From Hofstenia miamia (taxonomy: Eukaryota > Xenacoelomorpha > Acoela), in NCBI GenBank assembly GCA_004352715.1, contig SCFE01000112.1, positions 1,117,451 to 1,152,088 on the forward strand: 34,638 bases of DNA. The letters run 5' to 3'. A program made the translations under genes and the position numbers. Below are positions 11,584 to 22,757 of this stretch, in pieces. A model generated the notes under the pieces. The model was not told the origin of the DNA. It worked only from the letters and a program-made list of their open reading frames with translations, and searched no databases. Position 1 is the stretch's first letter. Each line of letters starts with the position of its first letter.

Positions 11584-12588
11584 AGATGCGAATTGTATAG
11601 TTCGGTCTGGTTAAATTTTAAAATTCTCAAGTTCGTTAGGATTGGATTCTGTCTCTTTTTCTCAAAAGCATATTGATTGGCTTAGTTAGAAAAACATTAC
11701 CTACTTGCAGCACTGAGCAAATGCAATTTCTCGGCAAGGAAGATTATGGTTATAGCACCTCCTAGCTACGTCACTCTTCTCAAATTAATCAGTTCTTCAT
11801 CAGAATTTCAGATCCTCATCTGAGAATCTTCCAAAGTTAAATTACCTATTCTGTTGATCTATTGATATGTAATCAATGGTAAAATATTCAAAATAAGTTT
11901 ATGCGTTTTATGACTTTATTAATCATTAATTTTCGAAGTAAATGAATGGTTTGTCGTATAATTGTTACTTACAGTTTCATAACTTTTAATTTCTTCTTGC
12001 TTGAAGCAAAATACATTACCGGTCCAACTGTTACCGATTGATAGCATTATTATGTTATACTTGATTTATTACTTTGCATCGTCATTGTTAAAATTACTAT
12101 TAACGACCCATAGATGACTTCAGCTATGTAGCAAAAGTTTTTCAACAATTCTAAACTTTTCCTTTATGGAAAGACGCCTCTCAAAATATAACAGCAAGTT
12201 GCCTATTACAAAAGTGTTCGTTTGATTTAAGTTTCGGGTGGAACCAGTATTGTATTAGCCTTCCCATTAGAATCAAACGTCAGTCCCAAACCTAAAAGTA
12301 CAACAGCAATGCTTCATCACACTAAAAACTTCTATTAGGCTAAGCGCGCACTGTTGATTATTTAATTTAACAACTAAATAATTTACAAATTAAATAGTTT
12401 ATCAAAATTTTGTCAAACGAGCACTAGTGATTTTTAATCTGCTCAATCGTTCATTTGGAGAATGGATTTCATTACGATACTGCATGTCTTATGCCAATAT
12501 GTGAATTACCAGAAAAGCTAAGGGACTATTCTAGATAGATTGTGTGAACATGAAAACCCTATAAAGTTCTTTAGTTACTGCAATTAGT
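11584..12588. repeat. Second copy of 9508-10512 (likely alternative haplotype)
   Basis: Almost identical to 9508-10512, including the left end of the Harbinger-like element (TTA then GGC at about 12338). It stops at an N-run. It should not be counted as an independent locus without long-read support. Confidence 0.75.
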
Positions 12589-12750
12589 NNNNNNNNNNNN
12601 NNNNNNNNNNNNNNNNNNNNNNNNNNNNNNNNNNNNNNNNNNNNNNNNNNNNNNNNNNNNNNNNNNNNNNNNNNNNNNNNNNNNNNNNNNNNNNNNNNNN
12701 NNNNNNNNNNNNNNNNNNNNNNNNNNNNNNNNNNNNNNNNNNNNNNNNNN
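12589..12750. other. Assembly gap, 162 N, with overlapping flanks
   Basis: About 110 bases left of the gap (from about 12476) reappear to its right (12751-12862), both containing GATACTGCATGTCTTA and ending CTGCAATTAGT. The contigs therefore overlap and the gap has no real content. Confidence 0.8.
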
Positions 12751-13303
12751 GATACTGCATGTCTTACACAATATGTGAATTACCAGAAAAGCTAAGGGAC
12801 TATTCTAGATAGATTGTGTGAACATGAAAACCCTATAAAGTTCTTTAGTTACTGCAATTAGTTCGAATAACATTATGCAAACACAAATTTTCTTCAAGAA
12901 AAATTTATGTCTCATTGGTTGGAACAGTGTCATAGTTACCGGTGGCGTCACTAAGAGGGTGGGACCACACCTGGCAATACATTTTTTTTGTTCTCCAAAA
13001 ATAGGCAAAAAACTTATTATAAACAATTTTAAACAATTTTGGGGCCAAATTTTGGAAAATATCAAAACAACAAAATAATTATATAAATATAGCCAAAAAT
13101 TGAGTGCCAATATTAGAATAAAATCTTCAATAAACAATTTTAGACTATTTTGGAGATCCAATAGTTATGCAGGTACAAAATGTTTAGTATGAAGTATCTA
13201 GTATACACCAAAAGGGTCACTGAAAATTTAATATATAAATTTGGAAGTTGTTGAGTTAGAGCCCTGAATTGACATCCCACACCAAGCCCCACATTTGATG
13301 ACA
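12751..13303. repeat. Diverged copy of 10400-10954
   Basis: Matches 10400-10954 with several substitutions and small length changes, up to TTTGATGACA. After 13303 it continues into Penelope-like coding sequence, whereas the first copy continues into the Harbinger-like element. The break coincides with the end of a repeat block. Confidence 0.75.
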
Positions 13304-13329
13304 CTCCTCACCATCTAATAAAAAAATAC

Positions 13330-13698
13330 TTGGATAAATATTTTATTAACAACAAATTAAAGGACAACAATGATAAAACTAAAAACATTTATTGGAATTT
13401 ACCTTACATTAAAGAACGACAATCATATATCGAACACCAACTTAAAAGAATCAACAAAAAATTAAAGATATATGAAACTAAGATAATTCCAACATTTACA
13501 ACAACTAAGACCTCAAACTTTTTCTCAAACAAAGATCCGATCCCAATGCTCTTGTCTTCCTCTATTGTTTATAAATATTCTTGTGATGAGTGTAATGCCT
13601 CATACATCGGGGAGACAAGAAGACATTTGGAAATTAGAATTAAAGAACACCTAAGAGGTCACCTAACATCAGAAATTTACTTACATCATCACCAAGCA
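13330..13698 (+). pseudogene. Penelope-like element, C-terminal fragment with GIY-YIG endonuclease
   Basis: This frame encodes the end of a Penelope-like retroelement protein. After a linker (LPYIKERQ near residue 25, then FFSNKDPIP near residue 62) comes the GIY-YIG nuclease start: VYKYSCDEC, ASYIGETRRHLE and RIKEH. The two cysteines in CDEC, the tyrosine and glycine of YIG, the arginine of TRRHLE and the conserved glutamate-histidine are as in the family. Penelope-like elements join a reverse transcriptase to this nuclease, which nicks target DNA for priming. The RT core is missing upstream (a different repeat begins before 13303) and the frame is cut at the n at 13699, so the copy is truncated at both sides. 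The first ATG is merely the first Met in the open frame. Confidence 0.8.
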
Positions 13699-13699
13699 N

Positions 13700-16020
13700 A
13701 TATATATATAGTGTGGGACATTAAAATTTCCTACAGAAAAACCATTTTGCAATTCCAAAATCTATTTCTCCTTTCAAGAACTCAATTTCAAATTACAGAA
13801 CCATAACATCAGAAACAAAAAAGTTTAGCTAGAAGTCGAGACGACTCACTAAGGCAACTATTGTAGGCACCTTTCATTATTTTTCTGCCAATGTAAAATC
13901 CGAAAGGACAGTGTGAAATTGATGATTGAGCTGTGGAATATGCCAAGTGATGTTTTTGCAATAAAATTTAATTATTACAAAGTTTCCCAATGACTCTAAA
14001 CATCTCCTGATTTAATTCGTGGAAGAAGGGTTATAATGACTTTGTTGATTTATAATCCGATGCCAGAAACAAAATCCAAAATTGAAAATGCCTGCAGATA
14101 TATTCGATTAGTAAAATTTCAAAAGAGTCGTTTTAATCTTTACATGAAGTGAAACTATATGGAGCATTCATTTATACGAAAATGTACATATTCAGAGGAA
14201 ATTGAACATCTTTGAGTTTTAAGAAACATATATTCAAGAGAAAGTTGCACACTGGCCGGCCGGCTACAGGCGTATTTTTGCAGGCCTTACCGGCCGCAAA
14301 TAAAAAAATAATTACTTTATTTTGGAAACATATAGCTTTTCATAAACCATCTAAATATAATAGTCGCTTAAATTAATGTAAATAATGTAACTAATGTAGC
14401 TACTATAAGTAATTTTAGTGTAAAAGTGAATCTAGTGAAGAAAAAATATCCCTTTCTAGGTGCAAGCAGAACAATGCAAAATGCATAAGGTAATAAGTTG
14501 TAGTAAAGAAACAACTACAACAACAACAGGTAGCAGATCTCTACCGGCCTTTAATATATGAACATCGAACTATTCTACAAAGCACTTTGATGATTTAGCT
14601 ATGTGCACTCAACAGAATCCGTTAAAATAACATTAGTGTCATGTGTTTCTGATATTCACATTATTAATGAACGAAATTGCATATTTTTAAATGTATTTAC
14701 AATATGTTAGTAAACAAATTCAAGAGAAAAGTTTTAGTGTTTTTTTAAATTCAATTTCTATTTATAATGCTTTACTGTGTATTTCTTACCAGTTTGAAGT
14801 TCGAGAAATTGTTTACGGGGAATACTGTTTGAAAAGCTTACTGATCTGGAAGTATATTGAGCAACATGTCTAAACATGTCATTGAATGTTATTTCCTTTG
14901 GACATTTTTGCACTTAAAGTTTTTTCTGAACTTAGAATTGCAAAGTTTCCCAACTATATTGAAACTTATGATTACAAAATTCGATTTCTTTTTAATTAGA
15001 AGTTAATGAAAAGTTGCTGTTCGTTAAGACATAAAATACGAAATGTAAATTTGACAAAAAAACTCACTGTAAGGCCCTGAAATCCCGCCATTAAAATCAA
15101 ACTCAACCACCGATAATCAAATCAGATGTTAGTTTTACTACAAAGAAGTTTTATTTCTTGCCAAATATTGCACTACCTACGGCATAATAACAAATGTATT
15201 TGCAATGGAACACTGAAATATTATCAAACAACAAGCTCTAAACCATTTTGTCAATATTATAGAACATTATTACCTATTCCACTATTCGATACAATTCTTC
15301 AACTCCTAATTTTGTGTTGGACGAACGAAACTTCAATAATTTTTAATTCTAGTTGAAAGAAAATATGTGATTGAATAACTTTATTGGGTACGAGTTAAGG
15401 CTCTTAACCTCTTGCTAAGTCTTCCACTGCTACAATATAAAAAGCTGCAATCTCAAGACACGTACACTTACTAGGGTTATGTGGACCCAGAATTTTATTT
15501 GGTCCAGTCCAATTCAGTACCATATTGTATTTGGTCGCTCCAGTCTCATAGCAGTCGCATGATATTTTCAATTCCGTAATCTAATGTGATTCACGACATA
15601 GCTTCTACTTTATGCCAATTTGTGGGGTATGTTCTGAAATCTGTTTTACCTGTTTTGTATTGGTGGCCCTAGTCTCATCTTAGACGCTGTTACGCTGAAA
15701 TATTTAGTCCGAGATCTAAGTCCAATGGGACTGGAAGCAGTAAATTCCATGGGACTTGGTGGTCGCACAGAATCTTAACACTTACATTCTCAATGGGTGA
15801 TCAATTCTTAAATAAGTATAAATTTGTACGAATCACTTGATTATTGTTTAACCTGCCTCTAGTTCAACACTAGTTGTAACCATTCGTTTTGCATTGATTG
15901 TGTAGATTACTAAATAGACTAATAGACATTTTTTCTTAAGAAATTTCCTGAGTTTCATCAATGTTGGGACACAATTATCACTGTTTACTTTGAATCTCAA
16001 GAAGAAATGCTACAATGTTT
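13700..16020. other. Gene-free region between Penelope-like fragment and Tc1 element
   Basis: The first 250 bases may still be the decayed tail of the Penelope-like element (MPSDVF is readable near 13939-13956), but no clean frame is present. A GC-rich knot with GGCCGGCCGGC lies near 14254 and CGGCCGC near 14300. From 15480 to 15770 the words TTGGTCCAGTCC, TTGGTCGCTCCAGTCTC and TTGGTGGCCCTAGTCTC recur, suggesting a degenerate internal repeat. The frames at 14691-14873 and 15126-15356 match no family. Confidence 0.45.
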
Positions 16021-16321
16021 GTGGTTAGCTCAATATTTTCTTGGAAAAATGTATTTGGCCAATTCAGACCAATTTAGAGAATCTGTAAAAAATTTCATTG
16101 GTTGAGCTTTTTTCAGTCTATTTATATTGAAAATGTCTAATAACAGTCTTTCTTCGCCATATGATGCTGGGTTACATACCTCTTGCCATCCGCGAGTTGA
16201 TTATCTCCAAACATTTAGAAGGGATTAGTCAAAGTAATATATTCCGACTTGTAGAGTGATCTTGAAGTACTGTCGGGGATGTCATCAGACGTTTCAGTTC
16301 TGAAAACATCATTGCCCCCAA

Positions 16322-16427
16322 NNNNNNNNNNNNNNNNNNNNNNNNNNNNNNNNNNNNNNNNNNNNNNNNNNNNNNNNNNNNNNNNNNNNNNNNNNNNNNN
16401 NNNNNNNNNNNNNNNNNNNNNNNNNNN
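16322..16427. other. Assembly gap, 106 N, with 30-bp overlapping flanks
   Basis: TTTCAGTTCTGAAAACATCA and the following bases stand both at 16292-16321 and at 16428-16457. The flanks overlap, so the N-run probably holds nothing. Confidence 0.85.
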
Positions 16428-16706
16428 TTTCAGTTCTGAAAACATCATTGCCCCCAAGCCAAAGTCCGGAAGACCAAAGAAGATCTCCAAAACCTCCAAA
16501 TCAGCTCTTATGTGCCTGTTAAAGCGAAATCCCAGGAAGATTTCAGAGGAATTTCGCAAGGAATGGGCTGATGGTCACCTCGTGACAGCAAGAACTGTGC
16601 GAAACATCCTGCAGAAGTACTCAATTGGGACTTTCGTGGCACACAGAAAGCTATTCTTAACCTCAAAGCAAAGATTACGCCGGTTGAGGTGGGCCAATTT
16701 AATGAG

Positions 16707-17633
16707 AGACAATTCATCTGAACATTGGTCTAATGTTATATTTTCAAATAAGTCAACATTTGAGCTATACTCATCAAAAAGAATGTTGATAAAGAGACCA
16801 ACTGGGCAGAAGTTCAGATTCTTCCCTCAAATTACTCGGAGGACCATAAATTATAGTGGGAAGTCTGTAATGGTATGGTGTACAATATGGAGGTGTGGCT
16901 TTCGCAAGATTGTTCACATCACTGGTACTCTCCGTAGCTCTCAATATGCTCGGATTCCCGAAAGGGTACTCTTGTCACTCCTTATAAGTAATTCAATATA
17001 TCAGCAGGATGGTGATTCATGTCATACCTCAAAAGAAATGAAAAACTTCTTCCACAATAATGGGGTTGCTATCCTTGCTGACTGGCCTGGCCAATCTCCA
17101 GACCTTAACATTATCGACAATATGTGGAAAGAGGTCAAATATCGAATTGGACAGCATACTCTTCACACTNAGACAATTCATCTGAACATTGGTCTAATGT
17201 TATATTTTCAAATAAGTCAACATTTGAGCTATACTCATCAAAAAGAATGTTGATAAAGAGACCAACTGGGCAGAAGTTCAGATTCTTCCCTCAAATTACT
17301 CGGAGGACCATAAATTATAGTGGGAAGTCTGTAATGGTATGGTGTACAATATGGAGGTGTGGCTTTCGCAAGATTGTTCACATCACTGGTACTCTCCGAA
17401 GCTCTCAATATGCTCGGATTCCCGAAAGGGTACTCTTGTCACTCCTTATAAGTAATTCAATATATCAGCAGGATGGTGATTCATGTCATACCTCAAAAGA
17501 AATGAAAAACTTCTTCCACAATAATGGGGTTGCTATCCTTGCTGACTGGCCTGGCCAATCTCCAGACCTTAACATTATCGACAATATGTGGAAAGAGGTC
17601 AAATATCGAATTGGGCAGCATACTCTTCACACT
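16707..17633. repeat. 463-bp segment of the transposase assembled twice
   Basis: 16707-17169 and 17171-17633 are the same sequence with a few substitutions (for example CCGTAGC versus CCGAAGC, and GGACAGC versus GGGCAGC). They are joined by a single n at 17170. The second copy alone runs on to the transposase stop. This is best explained by two alleles placed end to end. Confidence 0.85.
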
Positions 17634-18117
17634 GACAAGCTGTGGAGCGCAATAAAAATAAGATTTTATGCAATTCCCAACAAATTTATTGAAAGACTTT
17701 TAGCTCCAATCCCTGATCGCCTTGAAGCTGTTACTTGCTTAAAGAGGCACTCTACAAAATATTAGATGTGACAATTTTGTTGCTAAGTGCTTGTATTGCA
17801 TCAATTATTAATTTATGTATCTTTTGAATTTACTTTTTTCGGATTTGCTCATCTGTTTAAATTTTTTCAGGTTCCGAATACATTTTTCCGATACAAGTTT
17901 TTAAAGTTTGATTAAAAATTAATAGCCAATTATTATTCTACATATTTTATGGTATTATACATACAGATTTTCCTTTCTTAATCAAATAACACTTAGTTAT
18001 AATCGTAGACACACTCTATCCAATGAATGTTCATTATTTACTCAAAATAGCAAGGTGGTCGAATACATATTTCCAGTACTGTATTACCTACTGGGTAATT
18101 TGGTATTTTAAAATTAT

Positions 18118-18119
18118 TT

Positions 18120-18183
<64 letters not shown>
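18118..18183. repeat. (CTA)n microsatellite at the edge of the large gap
   Basis: About 21 uninterrupted CTA units run into the N-run. The threonine-repeat and valine-repeat frames predicted across it are products of the microsatellite and the N block, not genes. Confidence 0.95.
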
Positions 18184-19183
18184 NNNNNNNNNNNNNNNNN
18201 NNNNNNNNNNNNNNNNNNNNNNNNNNNNNNNNNNNNNNNNNNNNNNNNNNNNNNNNNNNNNNNNNNNNNNNNNNNNNNNNNNNNNNNNNNNNNNNNNNNN
18301 NNNNNNNNNNNNNNNNNNNNNNNNNNNNNNNNNNNNNNNNNNNNNNNNNNNNNNNNNNNNNNNNNNNNNNNNNNNNNNNNNNNNNNNNNNNNNNNNNNNN
18401 NNNNNNNNNNNNNNNNNNNNNNNNNNNNNNNNNNNNNNNNNNNNNNNNNNNNNNNNNNNNNNNNNNNNNNNNNNNNNNNNNNNNNNNNNNNNNNNNNNNN
18501 NNNNNNNNNNNNNNNNNNNNNNNNNNNNNNNNNNNNNNNNNNNNNNNNNNNNNNNNNNNNNNNNNNNNNNNNNNNNNNNNNNNNNNNNNNNNNNNNNNNN
18601 NNNNNNNNNNNNNNNNNNNNNNNNNNNNNNNNNNNNNNNNNNNNNNNNNNNNNNNNNNNNNNNNNNNNNNNNNNNNNNNNNNNNNNNNNNNNNNNNNNNN
18701 NNNNNNNNNNNNNNNNNNNNNNNNNNNNNNNNNNNNNNNNNNNNNNNNNNNNNNNNNNNNNNNNNNNNNNNNNNNNNNNNNNNNNNNNNNNNNNNNNNNN
18801 NNNNNNNNNNNNNNNNNNNNNNNNNNNNNNNNNNNNNNNNNNNNNNNNNNNNNNNNNNNNNNNNNNNNNNNNNNNNNNNNNNNNNNNNNNNNNNNNNNNN
18901 NNNNNNNNNNNNNNNNNNNNNNNNNNNNNNNNNNNNNNNNNNNNNNNNNNNNNNNNNNNNNNNNNNNNNNNNNNNNNNNNNNNNNNNNNNNNNNNNNNNN
19001 NNNNNNNNNNNNNNNNNNNNNNNNNNNNNNNNNNNNNNNNNNNNNNNNNNNNNNNNNNNNNNNNNNNNNNNNNNNNNNNNNNNNNNNNNNNNNNNNNNNN
19101 NNNNNNNNNNNNNNNNNNNNNNNNNNNNNNNNNNNNNNNNNNNNNNNNNNNNNNNNNNNNNNNNNNNNNNNNNNNNNNNNNNN
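18184..19183. other. Assembly gap of exactly 1000 N
   Basis: The round length indicates a placeholder of unknown true size. It separates a microsatellite from the end of the gypsy pol gene and most likely hides the element's polypurine tract and 3' LTR. Confidence 0.9.
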
Positions 19184-19795
19184 CTAGGTATGCTTGTAGA
19201 AGGTTTGGCACTCCTTTTGTGTATTGTAGATGTTGATGTAGTTGGCATCTGCTCGTCATTGGTAGCTGAGAACGTCCTGCAGCTAGAGACGTCTGAGGTA
19301 GGATCGAGTGCACTGAAGGACCCTGCGAATGTCCTGCAAGAAGATTCAGGTGCACTCAATTGCTGTTTAGTTGATTTTGAACAACTGTGAGGGTTGAGAG
19401 TTACAGCTTTGCATTTCATTGTAAGATAGATCTAAAGGCAATGTTGCAATGTTAATAGACCATTCTTTATCATAGATATTACATTTAGCAATACATTTAG
19501 GTTGTGCATTCAAACTTATGAGAGAAGAAAGTTTTTGTTTGTATTTGTTGTCAAAGGTTTCTTTTGAGCATTTTCTGCAGCCAGGAGCTAGATAGAATTC
19601 GTCTTTATCAGATTGTATTAGTTTGAATTCGTTGAGTTGAGATATTCTGGCGTGCTGTATATCATGAGACATACATTTGATGTTCTGGAAGTGTGTTACT
19701 TTCTTGTTGTCAAGTTCATAATTGTTGTGGTAGAACTTTTGTGATTGTATGAGGTCCGTCCCAGTTGAACAATAGTTTGCAGACTTGTTTTTCAT
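19184..19795 (-). pseudogene. gypsy pol C-terminal tail after the integrase GPY/F region
   Basis: After a frameshift near 19740 the frame continues with NNYELDNKKVTHFQNIK, the usual end of the integrase GPY/F region. A cysteine-containing stretch (APGCRKC) and a Ser/Thr/Pro-rich tail follow, in another frame below about 19420, up to the N-run. No TGA interrupts the first 142 codons, in contrast to the catalytic domains. The tail has no recognised function. Confidence 0.55.
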
Positions 19796-20855
19796 CTGTT
19801 ATAACTCCTGGTGTGTATATGAATACCTTGTTGCCAATTTCGTGGGGTTCTCCATAGATTTTTCTATTGAATTGGTGTTGTTGATGGATAGCACTTTTTT
19901 CTGCTTGGGCACACATTGTTTCATGTGTTTTCGCTGTGTTGTTGATTAATGTCCTTACATAATTGTTGTTGATTGCGCCTGTGTAGCCACAGAATAACAT
20001 GGAGACAGGAGTTGTTGCTTTGTGGCCAAACATTGCTTTGTATGGTGAGACTTTGGTTGTTGAATGAGTTGAGATATTGTAAAAATACTTGATCATTGGT
20101 AGTATTTCTCACCATCTTTTTCCTCCTACTTGTGATGTAATTGTTCTCATTAGTTTGAGTAGGGTTTGGTTGACCCTTTTGCTGGCGCCATTGGCTTGAG
20201 GGTGGTTTATCATTGTATGAGTGTGTAGGATTTCCAATTTTTCTACTAGTGACTGGAATAATGAGCTTTTGAATTCTTTGCCTTGGTCTGTAATGAGTTG
20301 AGTCATTGGGCCAAATGTGCACACCCAGTTGTTTAAGATTGCTTCAGCAACTGTTGATGCTTTGATATTTCATAGCTGTAGCATTTTACAGTATTTTGTA
20401 AAGTGGTCGACCATAACCAGTATGTAGGAGTAGCCTTTGTCATCTTGTGATAGTTGTTCTATATCAGTCTTTACTATTGAATTTGTGTGTTCAGCTGAGA
20501 TTTTTTCCAGTGGGGCTTGTTGTCCCAGGAAGCAAGATGTTTTGAGCAGAATACATGATTGACATTTGTTTATGACATCTTCTATTGTTGGTCTTAAGTA
20601 TGGGGTGACGAAGTTTTCATGGATGGTTAGTTCTGTCTGGTATACGCCTTTGTGTCCTTGTTTGTGTATTTTTTTGACGACTTCTTGTTTGTAATATTCT
20701 TGTAATGCAATTAAATTATGCGTTTTAGCAGCTGCATATAGGATGCTGGAATCAGTTAATTTCCATGTGTTTTTTCAATAATAGCATGTTGCCATAGAGT
20801 CCATCATGAACATAGGATCATTAACACATTGTATTATCTGGCAGAGGATTTTATC
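19740..20855 (-). pseudogene. gypsy integrase, inactivated
   Basis: The frame shows in order the HHCC zinc-binding region (HKQGH, later CQSC), the start of the DDE core (KTDIEQL and ILVMVDHFTKY), ITDQGKEF with the second aspartate, HPQANGASKRVNQTL, and a GPY/F-like motif (NWDGPHTITKV). Integrase inserts the element's cDNA into the genome. The third catalytic residue, E in the family's SER motif, is K (codon at 20178-20180) and directly follows a C, as expected from CpG decay. In-frame TGA codons lie at 20775-20777, 20370-20372 and 20109-20111; that at 20370 replaces a residue that is often arginine in relatives. Confidence 0.85.
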
Positions 20856-22440
20856 GTTGGCCTGTGCTTTTGCAATTTCTTGTGATGTAATTTCTTCTTT
20901 GATGAAGATTGAGAGCAAGGGTTGATTGGGTGGCCATTTCTATCTGTATTTATGTCAGGTAGTTTCTCATATTGGCACTGTGGTATGAAGTTAAAATGTT
21001 GTGGAGGACCTTGTTCCTTTTTGAGGTCTCTTTGATATTGAGGCAGGGCAGTCCATATATCAGCATTTGTTTGCAGTTTCCCTTTGCAGTGTTCTATCAT
21101 GAAGTTGAAGTCGTGCAGGTATTCTATCCATCATATTATGTTGGAACGATCTCTGGCGTATTTTTTGAGCCAACATAGGCTGCTGTTGTCTGTTCATACT
21201 GTGAAGGTTTTTTCTCTGATTAAAAAGTGGAGGAATTTCCTTAGTGACTTGATGAGGGCTAGCATTTTGAGTTTGGTAGCTCCGTAGTTTTTCTGGCTGT
21301 TGTGGAGTTTACAGCTGAACCATTGTATTGGTTTTTTGATCCGGTTTCACAGTTGGCTGAGTGTTGTGCTGATTGCAACAGTACTGCTGTCACAGTCTAA
21401 AATGAATGGATCAGACTGTGTTGGTGAGTTCAGTGAATCGATATTTTTTATGGCCTTTTTTAGCATGTTATGCTCCTCTTGATGTTCCCATGTCCAGGTG
21501 AATTGCTGTGGTTTCTTGAGTAGATTAGACATGTGTTCAGTTTTTTCAGCGAGATTTGGGATAAACATTTGATAGTAGTTTATAAAGCCAAGAATTCATT
21601 GGACGTCTTTGATGTGTTTTAGAGCTTTTATTTCGTCCACTAACTGTTTTGCATTGTCTTTCAGTTGTATTTTGCCTTGGATTATGTTTCTTCCCAGGAA
21701 AAAGACGTGATGTTTGGCAAGCATACATTTTTTTGCATTGACTCAGAGGCCAGAGTTGTACAGAAGTCATAATGTTGTGTTGAGTTCTTTTGCATGTTTA
21801 GTAATCATTGTTGAACCTATCAGAATGTCATTGATGTAAGTGGCTACGCCCTCAGAGAGTTTGCAATTTTCTTTAGTTCGAATTTTTGTGATGTAATGTT
21901 GGAAAGTTGTGGGGGCGTTACATAAGCCGAAGGCCATGTAGAGCCATTCAAACAGGCCATATGGTGTGATGAAGGCCGTTTTTTCATTATCTTCTTCTTT
22001 CATAGGTATCTGCCAGTAGGCTTTGCAGAGATCAAGTGTGGAGAAGATTTTGTGCTTGGCTGCATTGTAGAGGATGTCGTCTATGCATGGCAGAGGATAT
22101 GCATCTTTGATTGTGATATTGTTTAATTGCCTGAAGTTGATACATAGGCAGTGTTTTTCGGCTTGTTTTATGAAGATGGTTGGTGAGGCATATGGGCTGT
22201 GGCTCTTTCACATAATGCCATGATTTAATATTTCAGATAGAGTTTTTGCATATTGGTCTTGTAGGTGTGGAGGTACTCTTCAGCATGGTTGACGTGACAG
22301 TTTGTGAGGTACTGTTTTTATTTGATATTTGACTCCAACTGCTTTTCCAATGCTTATTTCTTCATTGTTGAATACAGTGGAATTACGTTTGATGACATTG
22401 TTGATGATTTCTCATTCCTCTTCAGTGAGGTGGGGTGGGA
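20834..22440 (-). pseudogene. gypsy reverse transcriptase and RNase H, inactivated
   Basis: One frame from about 22440 down to 20834 carries the RT fingers (SPYASPTIF), the strand with C-INFR, TLDLCKAYWQIP with the motif A aspartate, FGLCNAPTTFQ, and YINDILI, then LGFINYY, the RNase H start (FILDCDSST) and the usual FTV-TDN and GKLQTNAD motifs. The catalytic box YxDD reads YIND (Asn codon 21830-21832), so polymerase activity is lost. TGA interrupts at 22412, 22280, 22208, 21767, 21743, 21596, 21347, 21194 and 21131 (first base on the plus strand). Several of these sit where relatives have arginine, for example before TDN and before WIEYL. A long linker (about 22790-22440, in another frame) joins it to the protease. 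Confidence 0.9.
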
Positions 22441-22757
22441 GTCGGATGTTAGTTTCAGAATGTATTTGTGGTTCATTTTGGTTTGATCCGCTGTTGAGAA
22501 GAGGATTTGGTTGTTCTTGGTTACATATTTTTCCAAGGGCTTGCTGGTAATCATTATGGCATTGTGCTTTAGAGGTACCATTCAATTCAAGTTATTGAGA
22601 ATTGCGGTATATCCTACATTGTTGTTAATGGATATGACGTTGTTAAGAACAGTTACTAATGAGTTTTTCATTCCATATAAATTTGTTACTATTGCATCTC
22701 CTTCAAATTTTGTTTTTGGTATGATTTTTGCTACTAGCCAGTGGAAAGGCTCCAGTC

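Larger units (their letters stand above)
16164..17765 (+). pseudogene. Tc1-like transposase, inactivated
   Basis: Reading starts with an ATG at 16164 and shows the N-terminal helix-turn-helix (LAIRELIISKHLEG) and, after two TGA stops near 16254 and 16260, STVGDVIRRF and the GRPKK hinge at 16468-16482. The catalytic region shows WSNVIF, QQDGDSCHTSK and WPGQSPDLN, and the protein ends at 17763-17765 with TAG. Tc1 transposases cut and paste DNA with three acidic residues. Here the first, normally D in FSDES, is N in FSNKS; the second (QQD) is kept; the third is D rather than E, 35 residues after the second instead of the usual 34. The frame is split by an N-run and an assembly repeat, so no continuous protein can be read from the window. 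Confidence 0.8.
16031..18081 (+). mobile_element. Tc1-family DNA transposon, decayed, with partly duplicated assembly
   Basis: The 3' inverted repeat is at 18051-18081 (minus strand from 18081: CAGTACTGGAAATATGTATT), followed by TA. A partner at about 16041-16061 (TTGGAAAAATGTATTTGGCC) matches in roughly 17 of 20 positions. TA-flanked CAGT ends are the Tc1/mariner hallmark. After discounting the 463-base repeat and the N-run the element is about 1.5 kb, normal for Tc1. The transposase lies in the plus orientation. Confidence 0.75.

Noticed and set aside
10455-13161. Paired 118-codon and 67-codon frames at 10455-10811 and 12805-13161 as a conserved gene
   Set aside because: Both copies are the same repeat seen twice in the assembly; frames are open on both strands and show no recognisable domain.
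18023-19419. Very long frames of 391-455 codons on both strands across the N-run
   Set aside because: They consist of the N block plus CTA-repeat codons; the only real residues at the right end belong to the gypsy pol tail.
20100-22600. TGA read as an amino acid (alternative genetic code or recoding)
   Set aside because: The UGT exons and transposase ends use normal stops and TGG for Trp, several Arg sites show Cys/His changes, and catalytic residues are lost too, so decay explains the TGA codons better.
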